64,000 nucleotides of DNA, taken from NCBI GenBank assembly GCA_947579665.1, contig OX388351.1, forward strand, positions 59,032,939 to 59,096,938, in the 5' to 3' direction. Positions 32,713 to 43,618 of this stretch are shown in pieces. Below the pieces are notes generated by a model that had not been told where the DNA came from, made no database searches, and worked only from the letters and a program-made list of their open reading frames with translations. The number at the start of each line of letters is the position of its first letter. Position 1 is the first letter of the stretch. A program made the position numbers and the translations under genes. Origin of the DNA: Sympetrum striolatum. Taxonomy: Eukaryota > Arthropoda > Insecta > Odonata > Libellulidae.

Positions 32713-33207
32713 TACTTTCTCCATAAACGTAGTATAGAGAGAGTATTGTTTTCATGAAAAAAATCTACTTCGAGATTTCAACGGAAATACCTGTTTTTGG
32801 GTCCCTAGAATACGTTTTAACCATTTAAGGAAAGATGTCTGTGTGAATGTGTGTTTATGTATGTGTGGGTGTGCTTGTGGGCGCTCTAACGTAAAAACCA
32901 TTAGTCGTATCAATACCAAACTTCGTATATTGCAATGTGGTCGGTGCTGTCAGAGTAGATTAGTATGTATTTGGAATAAATCGGTTAACCGGAAGTTGAG
33001 CTTTATTCTTCGAAGCAAATTTCCGGTTTTGCAAAATATCTCCATAAATATGATATTTAGGTATATATTATTATTTAAAAAAAAATAGACAAAGTAATTT
33101 ACTAAAACGTTCGAATAATAATAGAGTTCGAATATACTGTCGTAGATAAATATTTATACCTTATACTATATGGAGAAAGTCATGTGCTGGCCACATCAGA
33201 TTTTTTA
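32713..33207 (+). repeat. Unclassified dispersed element C, short copy
   Basis: Begins ACTTTCTCCATA and ends TATGGAGAAAGTCATGTGCTG then GGCCACATCAGATTTTTT. The sequence throughout matches the longer copy at 44.44-45.47 kb: GAGATTTCAACGGAAATAC, GTGGGCGCTCTAACGT, TTAGTCGTATCAATACCAAA, TTTCCGGTTTT.CAAAATATC, TCCATAAATATGATAT and ACTGTCGTAGATAAATATTT. ACTTTCTCCATA near the start is inverted as TATGGAGAAAGT near the end, suggesting terminal inverted repeats, but conserved sequence continues about 27 bp past the right one. This copy has a single internal unit. No protein-coding sequence recognised. Confidence 0.8.
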
Positions 33208-33329
33208 ATGAAATAAATATTGAATCTGCAAAAAAATTGAGCGTTGATATAGGTTTTTCGTGAGAGATGAGAAATATTAGATTTCTTCGCTATTTGATTC
33301 GTCACTGCAGATAATAGTTCGTCATCTAG
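33208..33329. other. AT-rich spacer
   Basis: Nothing recognised. Confidence 0.4.
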
Positions 33330-34045
33330 CAATCCGCGTACACGTGGACAGTATTTTTAAGGCCCACCTGTACTACTCCTATTTCCTCCGCACGTGCAAG
33401 CTTTGATCGGGATGTTTGCAAGCAGTGGCCAGTGCATTTTTCCTCACACACCCTCTCCTACACTATCAGCCCACCTTTTCCAAAGCCTTCCCCTTTCAGC
33501 CATGCATCTATAGTGACTGATTGATCAATTGATCCGACGATTGGCGCTTCGTGCGGGATGAATGTGTTTGTTGTTCCCTCCGCTACCTCTCCAACGGCGC
33601 TGCTGTTAATTATCATTTCAGATATCCGAGCTCAAAGGGCCGGAGATTTTAATCGAAAGGGTTACGGAGGGGGAAAGAAAAATAGATTTGGAATCTCGAG
33701 GTGAGCCCTACGAATGGGTCGGGGGATTACATTAATGGGAATGTTTTTTTCCTCGCACTCTTTTGGCAACGAAAGAGGGGATGTCTGACGTAACTGGCGC
33801 AAATTCTCCAAAACCAGTCGAAATAGCGATTAATCCCCATTGGAAAACGCCGAACGCTCCAAGGGTCCTCTTTATAACCATTTGCTCGTTCAAATTAAAT
33901 GGGGGTGCTTCACCGAGTTGATGTCATGCTGCTTTTTTTCCTTTTCTCGTGCTCTAGCATCTGTTTCTATTATCGCAGATTCTTCAAAAATCATCCAAAG
34001 TCTTTTATTAGCGTCGAATCCCGAATTTTGTGATGGTTGAAAAAT
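33330..34045. other. GC-richer island, candidate conserved non-coding DNA
   Basis: Balanced composition with CpG words (CCGACGATTGGCGCTTCGTG, CTCCAACGGCGCTGCTG) and homeodomain-like ATTA/TAAT strings (GTTAATTATC near 33604, CATTAATGG near 33731). The 66-codon ORF has no recognisable domain. Confidence 0.3.
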
Positions 34046-35399
34046 TTATTGAAACTTTGATGGCGCTCAGCTTTTGTATTCTATCGTTAGATACTGATTT
34101 AATTGAAGGAGACTGCATATGAATACTTTGTTTGATATGATTTGGAGAAAGCTCATCAAATGTACATCTTGTCGTATCCAACGTATCAAAACAGATACTT
34201 ACTATTCCATGTAAATGGCATGAACGTAATTCTTTTCCGCCTCTAAGTATTTAACATCAAAGCGAAAATTACAAATAACTGCATTTGCTCTTATTAAGAT
34301 TTCGTGGAACGCGATAAATTCATTTCGCTGATGATGACTTACACTTATACCCGTTAGTTGATTTTAATAAATTAAAATTTAACTTAAATTGTGTGTAGTG
34401 CTAATAATAATCACGTCTTTATTAGGCTAATTTAGCCAAATGAGACCTTTATAAGAGTTTATCTTTAGTAGATTAAAGCACGAAAGGAAACATGAAGCCT
34501 GGATCGCTACAATTCTCTACTTAGATATACAACGGAATAGTCTCGGTATTTTGATTCATGAATGAGTCTCTAATTATACAGTTACATCTAACATTATTAG
34601 TGAACTAAATTTACTCTGAAATGAGAATAATTATTCTGTAATTTACTTGCAAACAATTTAAAATACCTAAATTAATGAGTTTAATTTCACTGTAAAGTTT
34701 ATTTTTATCGAATTGTTTCTTGCTCATTCGTCCATTTTAGTTTCTGTCTCTAAATTTTTACTCTCTTTATCATGCTCCAAAGGATCTTATTAACGAAGAT
34801 AACTTACTTTTCAGAGAACGAATGCAGTATACCATCCGCCATCTGTTCGCGTGAATTAGCAGTTCAACATTAAAAGGTGAGCAGGAAATTATGCTTTTGT
34901 ATTGGGTTTTTATCTTTACGTTCTTCGATTTTCCTTTGGTAATTAGTGCGGATACATAGTGTGGATTTCTTAACCAGTAAATTTTCAAATTTGTTTATAA
35001 AGGTTTTATTTGCTTTCTTTCCATATAACTGAATTCCATTCCCTACGGTTTTACTAATCTGGTTTAGTGTGTACAGAATGGCAGATTATGCTAATTAATA
35101 CACAAAATGTTTTCTGGGAATAAATTTCATACTAATTGACATAACTTATGTTCCTTTAGAATATACTATCTTACGTTTTAAATATTAAAATATAAGTTTG
35201 AAAAAAAATGATGGAATAGAGCTTTAACATAGCACATGAAAAAAGTTGTGATTGTAAAAGCAATCTGATAATAATACGGATCACTGTCATTAGAAGTTAG
35301 TATAACCTAATTCACTTTTCCTTTTACCTCCCCATCTCCTTTACTATTGTCCATTGTTAAAAATAAGCCTACGGCAATTCTTGCGTCGCCAAATGATGG
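34046..35399. other. AT-rich non-coding DNA, nothing seen
   Basis: No supported gene or repeat. Confidence 0.5.
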
Positions 35400-36670
35400 T
35401 GGTCATTCACTGAAACCTCTCGTGCGTTTGATTGAATTGATTTAATCAAACACATATTGAATATGTGGATAAAGGGCCACTTGTTCTACTTTACTTTACT
35501 CTTCAAGTTTAAATTTCGAATAAATGTTCTGTATATAGACGAAGTGCAGAAGTGGTTAGCCAAAGACGAATAGAAATTAAACTAGCCTTCTAGCGTAGAG
35601 CTCATTCATACTTAAATTCCAGCATCATTAAATCCCCAATGGTTTTCATTTATGAGTATTTAATCTTTAGAACCACCACCTCGTAAAACAACGCAGTAGA
35701 GAAGAAGGCGAGTTATTGATGGGCTCTCCTGGACGAATAAAGACAGGAACTAATTTGATCAAGCTCTTAATTGAATCTGTAGATAACGTATATAGCATTT
35801 GCTCCTCTCTAATTAAACCTTGAACTGTTGCTACCGAGAGTATGTTTTGCTTTGCATGCAGATGAAGTGCAGAACTGGTTAACCAATGACGTAATAGAAC
35901 TAAAACCTTTAGCCCTCAAGCGTAGAACTCGTTCGTACATAAATTTCAGTATGATTTAGTCCATCATTGCTTTCGTGTCTTTACTCTTTGGTACCAAAAC
36001 TTGGCAAAGCCAACATGATAGAGAAGAAGGCAAATTATTCATAAAGCTTCCTGGACGAATAATTGCACACCTAATTCAACCAAGCACTTGATTGAATTTG
36101 TGGATGAAGTATCACTGGTTCTATATATACATAACTTGTTAAGTTTCGATACCAAAGTTATATTTTCTGGCTGTTTAGAAGGGTACATGATGGAAACTGA
36201 ATTAGCCTGCAAGCGTAGACCTCTTTCATACTTAAATTCCAGGATGATCAAATTCACAATCGTTCTTATGTCCAAGTTGTGGTCTTTGACCACAACTCGG
36301 TAAAGGCAATGCAGTAGAGAAGGGGCAATTTATTTAAATGGTCGCCTGTACTTATAATGATAAGAACTAATTTAATTAAGCACCTCATTGAATCAGTGGA
36401 TAATTCACATATTATTTGCTCTTCTATATTTAACTCTTGGATTGTAGATACCGAAAATGATTTTTGCTTGCAGACGAAGTGTAGAACGGATTAGCCACTA
36501 ATTCAATAAAAATCGAATTAGCCTGCAAGCGTAGACCTCTTTCATACTAAATTCCAGAATAATCAAACCCTCCACCGTTCTCATGTTTAAGTCTTTGACC
36601 GCAACTCGGTTAAGCCAACGCAGTGGGGAAGAAGGCGAGTTATTGATGGGGTCGCCCGTCCTCGCTCTGC
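35400..36670 (+). repeat. Tandem array of four diverged units of about 300-330 bp
   Basis: The word AGCGTAGA(G/A/C)CT(C/T).TTC.TAC starts its CGTAG at 35594, 35921, 36214 and 36530, giving unit lengths of 327, 293 and 316 bp. Other words recur at matching offsets: GAGAAGAAGGCGAGTTATT near 35699, 36021, 36317 and 36625; GACGAAGTGCAGAA near 35538, 35862 and 36473; and TGATTGAATTTGTGGATGAA-like blocks. A partial unit precedes the first near 35430. Units are well diverged, so the array is old. No ORF runs through the units. Confidence 0.85.
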
Positions 36671-37275
36671 AATTAGGTAAACATCATCCACCAAAACCGG
36701 CGCAGATTATCATTTTCTATGACCTGATCCGATTATACACCGCGCCACTTTTTGCCTTCCTTTTTCGCATGTCCCTGCGGCACAACGTCAAAACAGGCCA
36801 TATCTCTCTTCTTTCCCCTATGACGAACCACATGCAAGCGGAACAAGCCCATGAGTTGCAACCACGGCGAGCCGGCCGTGTCAACTCTCATAGTCCACGG
36901 CGACTCCTGTCACGCTCTTTTTCTGCTCTCCTGCGTCGACCCAGGCGTCATACGTATCGACTCCTCTCCTACGTTTCATGTCTATCGGTCTCTTTTTTAT
37001 TTCAAGGAGAATCGGATCGGAAAGGGGTTTGGGAAAGGGGTGCTTCGGTGATAAATTGATAAAGTTTGCGGAGGGGAAGCGGTAAATAAATTCTGGGGAA
37101 ACGCGTCGGCCTTTTAAGCAAAGGCGGGAAAGCCCGGTGGGGTGACATTCCGTTAAATCGTGGACGTTTTATATATTTGGGCTGGCTGATCAAGTTTGAT
37201 AAGAAGTTACGCGAGGCAAAACGGCATAAAGGGAGTGGGAAGGCTAATATTTCTGGCCAAAATTTCAATCTGTTA
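36650..37275. other. GC-richer island with a 158-codon ORF of doubtful reality
   Basis: Begins inside the last unit of the tandem array. The plus ORF at 36583-37059 runs through array sequence into a CpG-rich stretch. It has an Arg/Ser/Leu-rich composition with no recognisable domain, and other ORFs overlap it on both strands. I regard it as non-coding. Confidence 0.3.
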
Positions 37276-38250
37276 ATATCAGGCTAAATTTGGTAATTTG
37301 AATGAGAAATAGAGTAGGCAAGACAGCTGAACTTCCCTGGCTTTTTTGCAACAAGAACTATTTTTTGTGAAGTTTCCAAAATATTTGTTAAATCACCTTC
37401 GTAATTCCCGTAGGTCTGAATCGAGATATTAACGATGATGATAAGGATTATAGTAATTATAATGGATAAGATAAATGTATTTAGTATTGTGACTGAGAAG
37501 TGACAAATTCGATAATGATGATAATAATAATAAAAACATAATAGATTGGGGCTTAACATATTATTTTTACCTTGCTTGTCCTGGTATTGTTCTTTGTATT
37601 GGTACAGTTAACTGTTATTTGTCATCAGGAGCAACGTAAAAAGTATATATTGTCAGAAAAGACCGAATTGTAAAGCGAATGGTAAATGTTTTACGACGTT
37701 GTAAGATTTAAAATGATACATCATTAGGATAACCATTTTAATTAATAGTATTTATGCGGTAAAGATTGATATCCCGGACGTAGGAAATTTAGTTTACTTG
37801 ACTATTATCTGTAATAAAATCATCCGAATATCGTTTATTAATTTTTTAAATATTTACTGTATAATACAGAACCATCAAAAAATTATGCTGAAGGATATAT
37901 ATAGGAATAGAAGGGTAAATATAAGTAAGTAAGTAGAAAATATTCTAATTTTGTAAAATTTACAAATATTTGTGAAATAAATTGCAAGAACAAGCAATAA
38001 GCATTTCGTCGTAATTTTTCGAATAAAAAATCTTCTTAAAAACATTTAAAATTACTTATAAATGAAACAATTCATCTACTAAAATAGTGTAGATAACTGG
38101 TTAAAATAAGCAACAAAAATAGAAAATGTGAGTGTTTTTACATCGTACTCGAGTACGTGATAAGTGTATTTTTCTATCTGGGAGAGAATGTTCCGTATTC
38201 AATCACCCGTTCAATTTGGAGCAGCGGATATACATATCCCGACACTTTTA
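37276..38250. other. AT-rich non-coding DNA, nothing seen
   Basis: Includes a GATGATGATAATAATAATAA simple stretch near 37514. No gene supported. Confidence 0.5.
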
Positions 38251-38735
38251 ATAATCCTCTTTCTTGCGTGCATTGACGTGGACAAAATGCATCGCTCCAG
38301 AAACCCGAGAGCTATTAGCCAATCAGCCCGCCTTCTGGGATAATCCCGACGGACAAACATGCACTAATTTTGAGGTTTTAATGCAAGTAGGCTGAAGGGC
38401 TTTCAAAGCAGCGACGCTATAGATTCGGCGCGGAATGGATATTTACGATGAAAAGCGCGAGGACATTATCGACGGCGGGAAAAAATCGTCGTCGACTGTT
38501 ATCGTCACTTCCGCGTGAAGGAGGAAACCCCTTTTGCATGCAGCAGGGAGATTGATTTTACTGCGGAAAGTATTACTTTGTTTAGGCCTTTGAGGATTCG
38601 ACGCCATCCCGGCTGCGGTATCTCGCTTTATTAAGTCGTTCGCATCGGCTTTCAGCGATGAATCTGGGTTGTTTGCGAACGGAAAGTGGAAAAACGTCGG
38701 TTGAAAGTCCGCCATTTCCGTGAACTTCTAAATCG
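38251..38735. other. GC-richer island, candidate conserved non-coding DNA
   Basis: CpG-rich for about 450 bp (GATTCGGCGCGGAATGG, CGACGGCGGGAAAAAATCG, TCGTCGTCGACTG). CCGCCATTTCCG near 38710 is a good inverted YY1/Pho-type motif, and GCCAATCAGC near 38318 contains a CCAAT box in direct orientation. A regulatory role is plausible. The 90-codon minus ORF has no recognisable domain. Confidence 0.35.
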
Positions 38736-39937
38736 AGGCGAAAGAAGAATGAATATAAAGAAGGTTCTTCAAGAGTTATATGATATTATTCATCGTAAAT
38801 ATTATAAATAGACCTAAACATTACATTTTCCACTAGAAAGTTTTATTATAAACTGACGACTGGTATCAACGCATTGGCGTCATCTTAACTCACGACTTGT
38901 GACTTGAGAATGACAGTTTTAGTGACTACGTCAGTATTTAATACAACTTTTTTGTGGAAACCGATATATTTATTACTTTTTTTCAACGAATAATGATAGA
39001 TGGTTTCACGGAGTAAAGGCGGATCGATTAAGTGCAATTAGTTATAGTTATTGCTTAAATAAAAGAACTAAATTTTAAATTAACTATCTGCTAATTATGT
39101 TATTTCCACTCTATTGTGGTAAATATTTTGAGGATGGAGGTATTGTATGAAATCTATAATATTATTTCTTATTTATGTTATTTTTGCCATCATTCGAAAG
39201 GTACATAATTCTTTTCGACTCTGAACAGTATTTTTATATTGTCTTTGTAGAAACCACATCCACAATTTTCAATTCAGCTCTACACAAAAAATTGGAAACA
39301 TTAATTTTGAAAAATCAATCATTTTTTATCTAGACTATCAGAGTGATTTCGGTTAATTATTCCATTCCAAAATATAGAATAGTTTATTTAAAGAGAAGAA
39401 TTATAGAGAAACATCGATGTTTAGTTATGAGATAGTTATAAGAGTACTTTTAAACAAATTAATTCTGAATGTTGCTTCCATTAACCCGAAAACGATATTA
39501 ATTGCCCATTTCATAGATGTCTCATGATATTTTATTATAACTACGTTATGTCGCTGGCTATATTTGTGTGTCAAAATCTAATGATATTCTTTCTATTATA
39601 AGTGGTCCTACAATCATTTAAAGTTTCGCTTGAATATTCGATTCAAAAAAAGGTATAAGGTTTTATTGGAGCGCATTAAAGTAATGTCCACGAAGATTTA
39701 TTTTATAAATATGTAAAGATTTTGTAAATAATTCTGCAATTTTTGCATTTATAGAGTTTTAAGAGGATTGAATGCTTACGAATTCCTCAACGATTGAATT
39801 CTGGTGGATATTTCGGGTTACGTTGCCATTTCGTTTGTAAAGTTAAAGCTAGATTTTGCTGCGATGGATCCGTTGAGCGTAAAGAATGCGTTGAAAGGTA
39901 ACGTAGGAAAAAATACATATAAATTTCATTTATAATT
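38736..39937. other. AT-rich non-coding DNA, nothing seen
   Basis: No supported gene or repeat. Confidence 0.5.
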
Positions 39938-40030
39938 AGAGGTTTAAAATCTTCAAAAGCCGTCTTTATCGGCGTTCCTCCTCATACTTCCCGGTAGTCG
40001 GATGAAGCAAGAAAGGAATGCCGCACTATA
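39938..40030 (+). repeat. Dispersed repeat B, copy
   Basis: AGAGGTTTAAAATCTTCAAA, GCCGTCTTTATCGGCGTTCC, TCCTCATACTTCCCGGTAGT and CGGATGAAGCAAGAAAGGAA line up almost without gaps with 43527-43618. The boundaries are sharp on both sides. Confidence 0.8.
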
Positions 40031-40499
40031 ATTGATAACTACATATAATTATCAATATCAATATATTAATACAGATAAATTTAGTGGTAGTCTAGGTTTT
40101 CTTTATTTCTTAAGAGGTCTTGATTAATTTCTTCAATGCAGGTAGCAATCAAAAGTATTAATGGCTATATATTTGAAGGAAATTTTTTCTTACCCAGACA
40201 TAGGTACCACTATTTACTCCGAGATGGTGAATTCTAAGGCATAAGGGACTTATATATTTTTCTTTCACCTTTAGAAGTCAGAAGCAAATGTTTTAGAAGC
40301 CAACGATTTTCACCGTAACACCAGCATGGTTTTGTCAAATCTACCAACCGTTATGATAATGAAATTTACTGCTAAAATTTTCTACCATTTCTTAGCATTC
40401 AATCTTACCGTTTGCTTGAATTAATTTTTTCTTTCTGTAGACTTAAATTTAATTACTTATATTTCGTTATCGAATGCGTTGAGAAATGGTGATTTTCGG
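40031..40499. other. AT-rich non-coding DNA, nothing seen
   Basis: No supported gene or repeat. Confidence 0.5.
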
Positions 40500-41180
40500 C
40501 GAAGCCTTTGACAGGATTAAGTGCATTTTTTCCGATATGGATGGAAGAGAGAAGGGGCAGAAGTAGGAATGTCCCGCAAACGACAAATAACTACGAAAAA
40601 GTGAATGGTCAGTCTGTGTATAGTAACCGAATTCATATTTACCCTCCATATAAAACTGTTCCTATCATCTCATCTCAATCGACAAATGGGAAATCATGGT
40701 AGATTTACCTCTTGTGTACACTTCAAAGCGATTGCTCCCTCCTTTCGCGTGTGTTATTTTCGTTATTCCGTCGAAGGAAGGGAGGCATTGGACGTTCTCC
40801 TGCGATTGCGGTGGCATTGCCCTATGTCGCTCAGGAATACCGCACGCCGCGATTTATCGTTTGGAGTGGGGCCATGCCTTACGCCCCTCACTTTCCGAAG
40901 TGTGTCTCTGACGAAGGATACCACTCTTGCCGCTGGGTTTATATGTTTTTGCTGCTTCAACTCTTTCTCCAGGTTCCAATTATTCCGTCTAAGTCACGCG
41001 TCCGATTGAACGTGTTTGATATGACTCTGAATTGCTGCAATAATTTTATCGGCGAAAGGATATTTTTCGCTTATCTTTATCATTCGAAAAATTTTAATCA
41101 TTTCATTTCTCGCCTTCGTCTTGCTTATGTCTGTGATGATACAGAAGTCACTGATGTATACTAAATGCTATTGCATTCCT
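40500..41180. other. GC-richer island with several overlapping ORFs
   Basis: Three plus-strand frames are open for 70-150 codons over 40605-41164, and a minus frame for 65. Openness in all frames at once is not a coding signature, and no domain is recognisable. CACGCCGCGATTTATCG near 40842 is CpG-rich. Confidence 0.3.
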
Positions 41181-41640
41181 TACTGAATGTAATGGGGATC
41201 GATTTTGTCAGGGTAATTAATTATTTATTAATTTATACGAATAATACTCGTAGTAGGAGATGTCTCTTCAAATAATGTCACGAAAGGATACAATAAACCA
41301 TAAACATTGTTGCAAAATTGTTGCATTGTCTCCAAATGCAATTATTTTTTTTCAATCTTTGAGGAATAATTTCAATAAATTGGCTTTGATTTCGGAAGTG
41401 AAATCAATTCATTTATCATACATGATTTTGAAACATTTATTTAAAATAATTAAGATAACATATGGTATATCTGACGCGATCGATATTTCCAGCAAAAGAA
41501 TATCAAAACTTGAAATCAAAATACATACATTACTGAGAATTGGGTATCAACAGTAAATAACGCTTCTTGATAAATAATCTTTAAGATTACTTCAAAATTA
41601 AAACTTGCCTGCAACGTTTACGAAAATTATAATTACGGAA
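41181..41640. other. AT-rich non-coding DNA, nothing firm
   Basis: A 98-codon ORF at 41260-41556 starts without ATG and has no recognisable domain. Confidence 0.45.
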
Positions 41641-42240
41641 AAAATTGATTTCGAGGAGCGTTGAATTTTGTTTAAGATATGCGTCACTCAGCTCATGCGC
41701 TCAATTTTTCCCTTTGACCCGCACCTATTCAACGAAGCGAGTGGGTGCTGAATTAAAGATTCTTTTATCAGTTAAACCAGATTACGAAACGAAATCTCCC
41801 CGAATTCACAGCCGCATTCTCTTACGTCAGTCAGTGGAGGATCCAGTCCGAGTAACGTATATGCTACAACATCGGAAACTTCCATTCCTCCGCATCTCGT
41901 AAGAATATCGTGTTTCAACGGGAAAAACAAAAGAGAACCCAGCATCAAAAGAATGCTACGTGCTTGAGCACGGACGCCCTCAGAATAAATATATTATTTT
42001 TTCTCAGTAGTTTCCGAAACATCCAGCATGCTTCGCTACTTTCATGCTTATTTTCCGTCACCCTCTGTGGAATGAATGGCGGGAGAAAAAGAACTACCTT
42101 TTCTTCGCTCATGAGAGCAGGTTTCCCACCGCCAACACCTAGAAGAGATTCCGTCATCACTCTCCAGCTGCTCATACCGTTTCGAAACCATTTTCATATA
42201 CCTCTTTTTCTAATATTCCTTCCCTCTTCTCTAATATTAA
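41641..42240. other. GC-richer island, candidate conserved non-coding DNA
   Basis: Overlapping ORFs of 76-130 codons on both strands without recognisable domains. Composition is more balanced than in the flanks. Confidence 0.28.
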
Positions 42241-42278
42241 ATAAATTGCTATCGTTTGATTGCGAACGGAAACTAATT

Positions 42279-42716
42279 TATGTATTGCATGCAAGTACTT
42301 AATGGTAGTGCAATTCTATAATTTTTCACTTTCTTTTTCCTCATCTTTTATTTATTAAAAAGACTTAAGGAATATATGTTTCAACTTACTATAAGTTATT
42401 ACAACATAGTTGCGTCTGTTTAAATCTTACCACCTGAATTTTTTTCTATTTGTAGGATTGATACCGTAAATAAATATTACTATCGGTAGGTTTGCGCAGA
42501 TTTTTCATACCCCTATTCTTTGCGGATATTTTCCTGCAGTAGATATATTATCACAAGAATCTCTTATTTTTTTACATCCACGATTTTTCTTACGGTTTCT
42601 CATACTATTCACTTTAATTTAATTATTTCGTAATTAATGACGATGGGTTGGATAGGAGAAGAAACATGTAGCCTCAATCTCGCCCAAATAAAGACGATTA
42701 TCAACATTATTATATC
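42279..42716 (+). repeat. Dispersed repeat A, longest copy
   Basis: Contains all blocks of the copy at 3.4-3.7 kb in the same order, from TGTATTGCATGCAAGTAC through CTATCGGTAGGTTTGCGCAG and ATGACGATGGGTTGGAT to CTCAATCTCGCCCAAATAAA and an ATT-rich tail. It has about 120 bp extra between the CATCTTTTA and CTATCGGTAGG blocks. That segment (TTAAGGAATATATG.. to CCGTAAATAAATATTA) is either an insertion here or a deletion in the other copy. Confidence 0.78.
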
Positions 42717-42862
42717 AATATGCTTTCCGCGACACTTCTCCTTTCACTACTTCCTTACTCTGATTTGCTACCAAACGTCCTGCTTTCTCCTTTTATTTAA
42801 TTCGGGCCTCTATTCATGAAATAAAGTGATAATATCTTAGGCTTTACGAGACATAAAAATAG
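42717..42862. other. AT-rich spacer
   Basis: Nothing recognised. Confidence 0.4.
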
Positions 42863-42989
42863 TGACTTGACTGGGACTCGAACCCAGGTCTTACTTTCTG
42901 TAACGAAGTGAGAAGGACGTGGATTGGTAGTTTAGTGGTTAGAACAACTGCTCGGAAAGAGGGGGGACTTGGGTTTGAGTCTCGGTAAC
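42863..42989. repeat. Second inverted pair of the tRNA-like repeat, with one arm truncated
   Basis: The minus unit (42863-42905) keeps only the 3' half: T-arm CTGGG-TTCGAGT-CCCAG, the B-box, and the GTCAAGTCACTATTTTTAT end. The plus unit (42921-42989) has GGATTGGTAGTTTAGTGGTT and AGAACAACTGCTCGGAAAG, with a mutated T-arm TTGGG-TTTGAGT-CTCGG. The pair has the same head-to-head layout as 30.03-30.33 kb but with the middle deleted. Confidence 0.7.
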
Positions 42990-43118
42990 TTTTTTTAACT
43001 TCTCGTACCAACTTGGAATTAAGGCGCACACTTTCTTGTGCAATATTTTGTTTAAAATCATCCAGTTACACGTTTGATGGTTTTGGAGTCCTTCTTTTAC
43101 ATTTTGACTCTCCAATCA

Positions 43119-43313
43119 TACGAGGGCATATCGGAAAGTAACGCACAATAATTTCTTCCCTAAAAGTTTTAGTTCCCTAATATGTACCAAAACCAAGCAA
43201 ATCACAAATTAACTTACATCTTTGACCTACTTTTCTACATAGTCCCCAATTTTCTCAACACATTTCTCCCATCAAAAAAATTACTGTGCGTTACTTTCCG
43301 ATCTGCCCTCGTA
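43119..43313 (-). mobile_element. Internally deleted mariner element (191 bp)
   Basis: The element spans 43121-43311 with TA on both sides. The left end is CGAGGGCATATCGGAAAGTA followed by ACGCACAATAATTT; the right end is its inverted copy (reverse complement CGAGGGCAGATCGGAAAGTA, one difference in 20). Inside, on the minus strand, codons 43271-43227 read WEKCVEKIGDYVEK followed by a stop. This is the usual C-terminal tail of mariner transposases. Everything between the N-terminal end and this tail is missing, so it is a MITE-like deletion derivative. Confidence 0.88.
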
Positions 43314-43359
43314 CACTTTGCTGCTCTTCACACATGGACGACGGTAACATGCGCGCCAT
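43312..43359 (-). pseudogene. Mariner transposase N-terminal fragment
   Basis: Sixteen codons from the ATG at 43359, ending at the boundary with the neighbouring 191-bp mariner. The CEEQQSV stretch corresponds to the start of the first helix-turn-helix in this transposase group. No continuation of the gene is found on the far side of the neighbouring element, so it is a dead fragment. Confidence 0.6.
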
Positions 43360-43519
43360 GTTTGTTTCATAGTTCAGGCTTCACTCACTAGAGCTGCACA
43401 TGAAAAAAATATCCTCTATAGCGAAAACTTTAAACTATATCGTCGTGAAATTTCAACATTCCAGCTGCAATACCAGGGTAGACAAAAATTGTTGCACGTT
43501 ATTTTCTGATCTGCCCTCG
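43312..43519 (-). mobile_element. 5' end of a second mariner element, truncated
   Basis: A third copy of the end sequence (reverse complement CGAGGGCAGATCAGAAAATA, ACGTGCAACAATTTTTG) lies at about 43491-43519, followed by TA at 43520-43521. On the minus strand it leads through an untranslated stretch to an ATG at 43359 and 16 codons, MARMLPSSMCEEQQSV. These resemble the N-terminus of arthropod mariner transposases. The reading stops exactly at the TA bordering the 191-bp element, so that element either inserted here or joined by deletion. Confidence 0.75.
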
Positions 43520-43526
43520 TATTAAT

Positions 43527-43618
43527 AGAGGTTTAAAATCTCCAAAAGACGTCTTTGTCGGCGTTCCTCCTCTTACATCCCGGTAGTCGGAGAAAGTAAG
43601 AAAGGAATTCTGCATTGT
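43527..43618 (+). repeat. Dispersed repeat B, copy
   Basis: AGAGGTTTAAAATCTCCAAA, AGACGTCTTTGTCGGCGTTC, CTCCTCTTACATCCCGGTAG and TCGGAGAAAGTAAGAAAGGA match 39938-40030. It starts 8 bp after the mariner end. Confidence 0.8.

Noticed and set aside
36583..37059. 158-codon plus-strand ORF
   Set aside because: It begins within a tandem-array unit and runs into a CpG-rich patch. It has no recognisable domain, and other ORFs overlap it on both strands.
40605..41164. Three overlapping plus-strand ORFs of 71-150 codons
   Set aside because: All frames are open at once in a GC-richer patch, which is not a coding pattern, and none has a recognisable domain.
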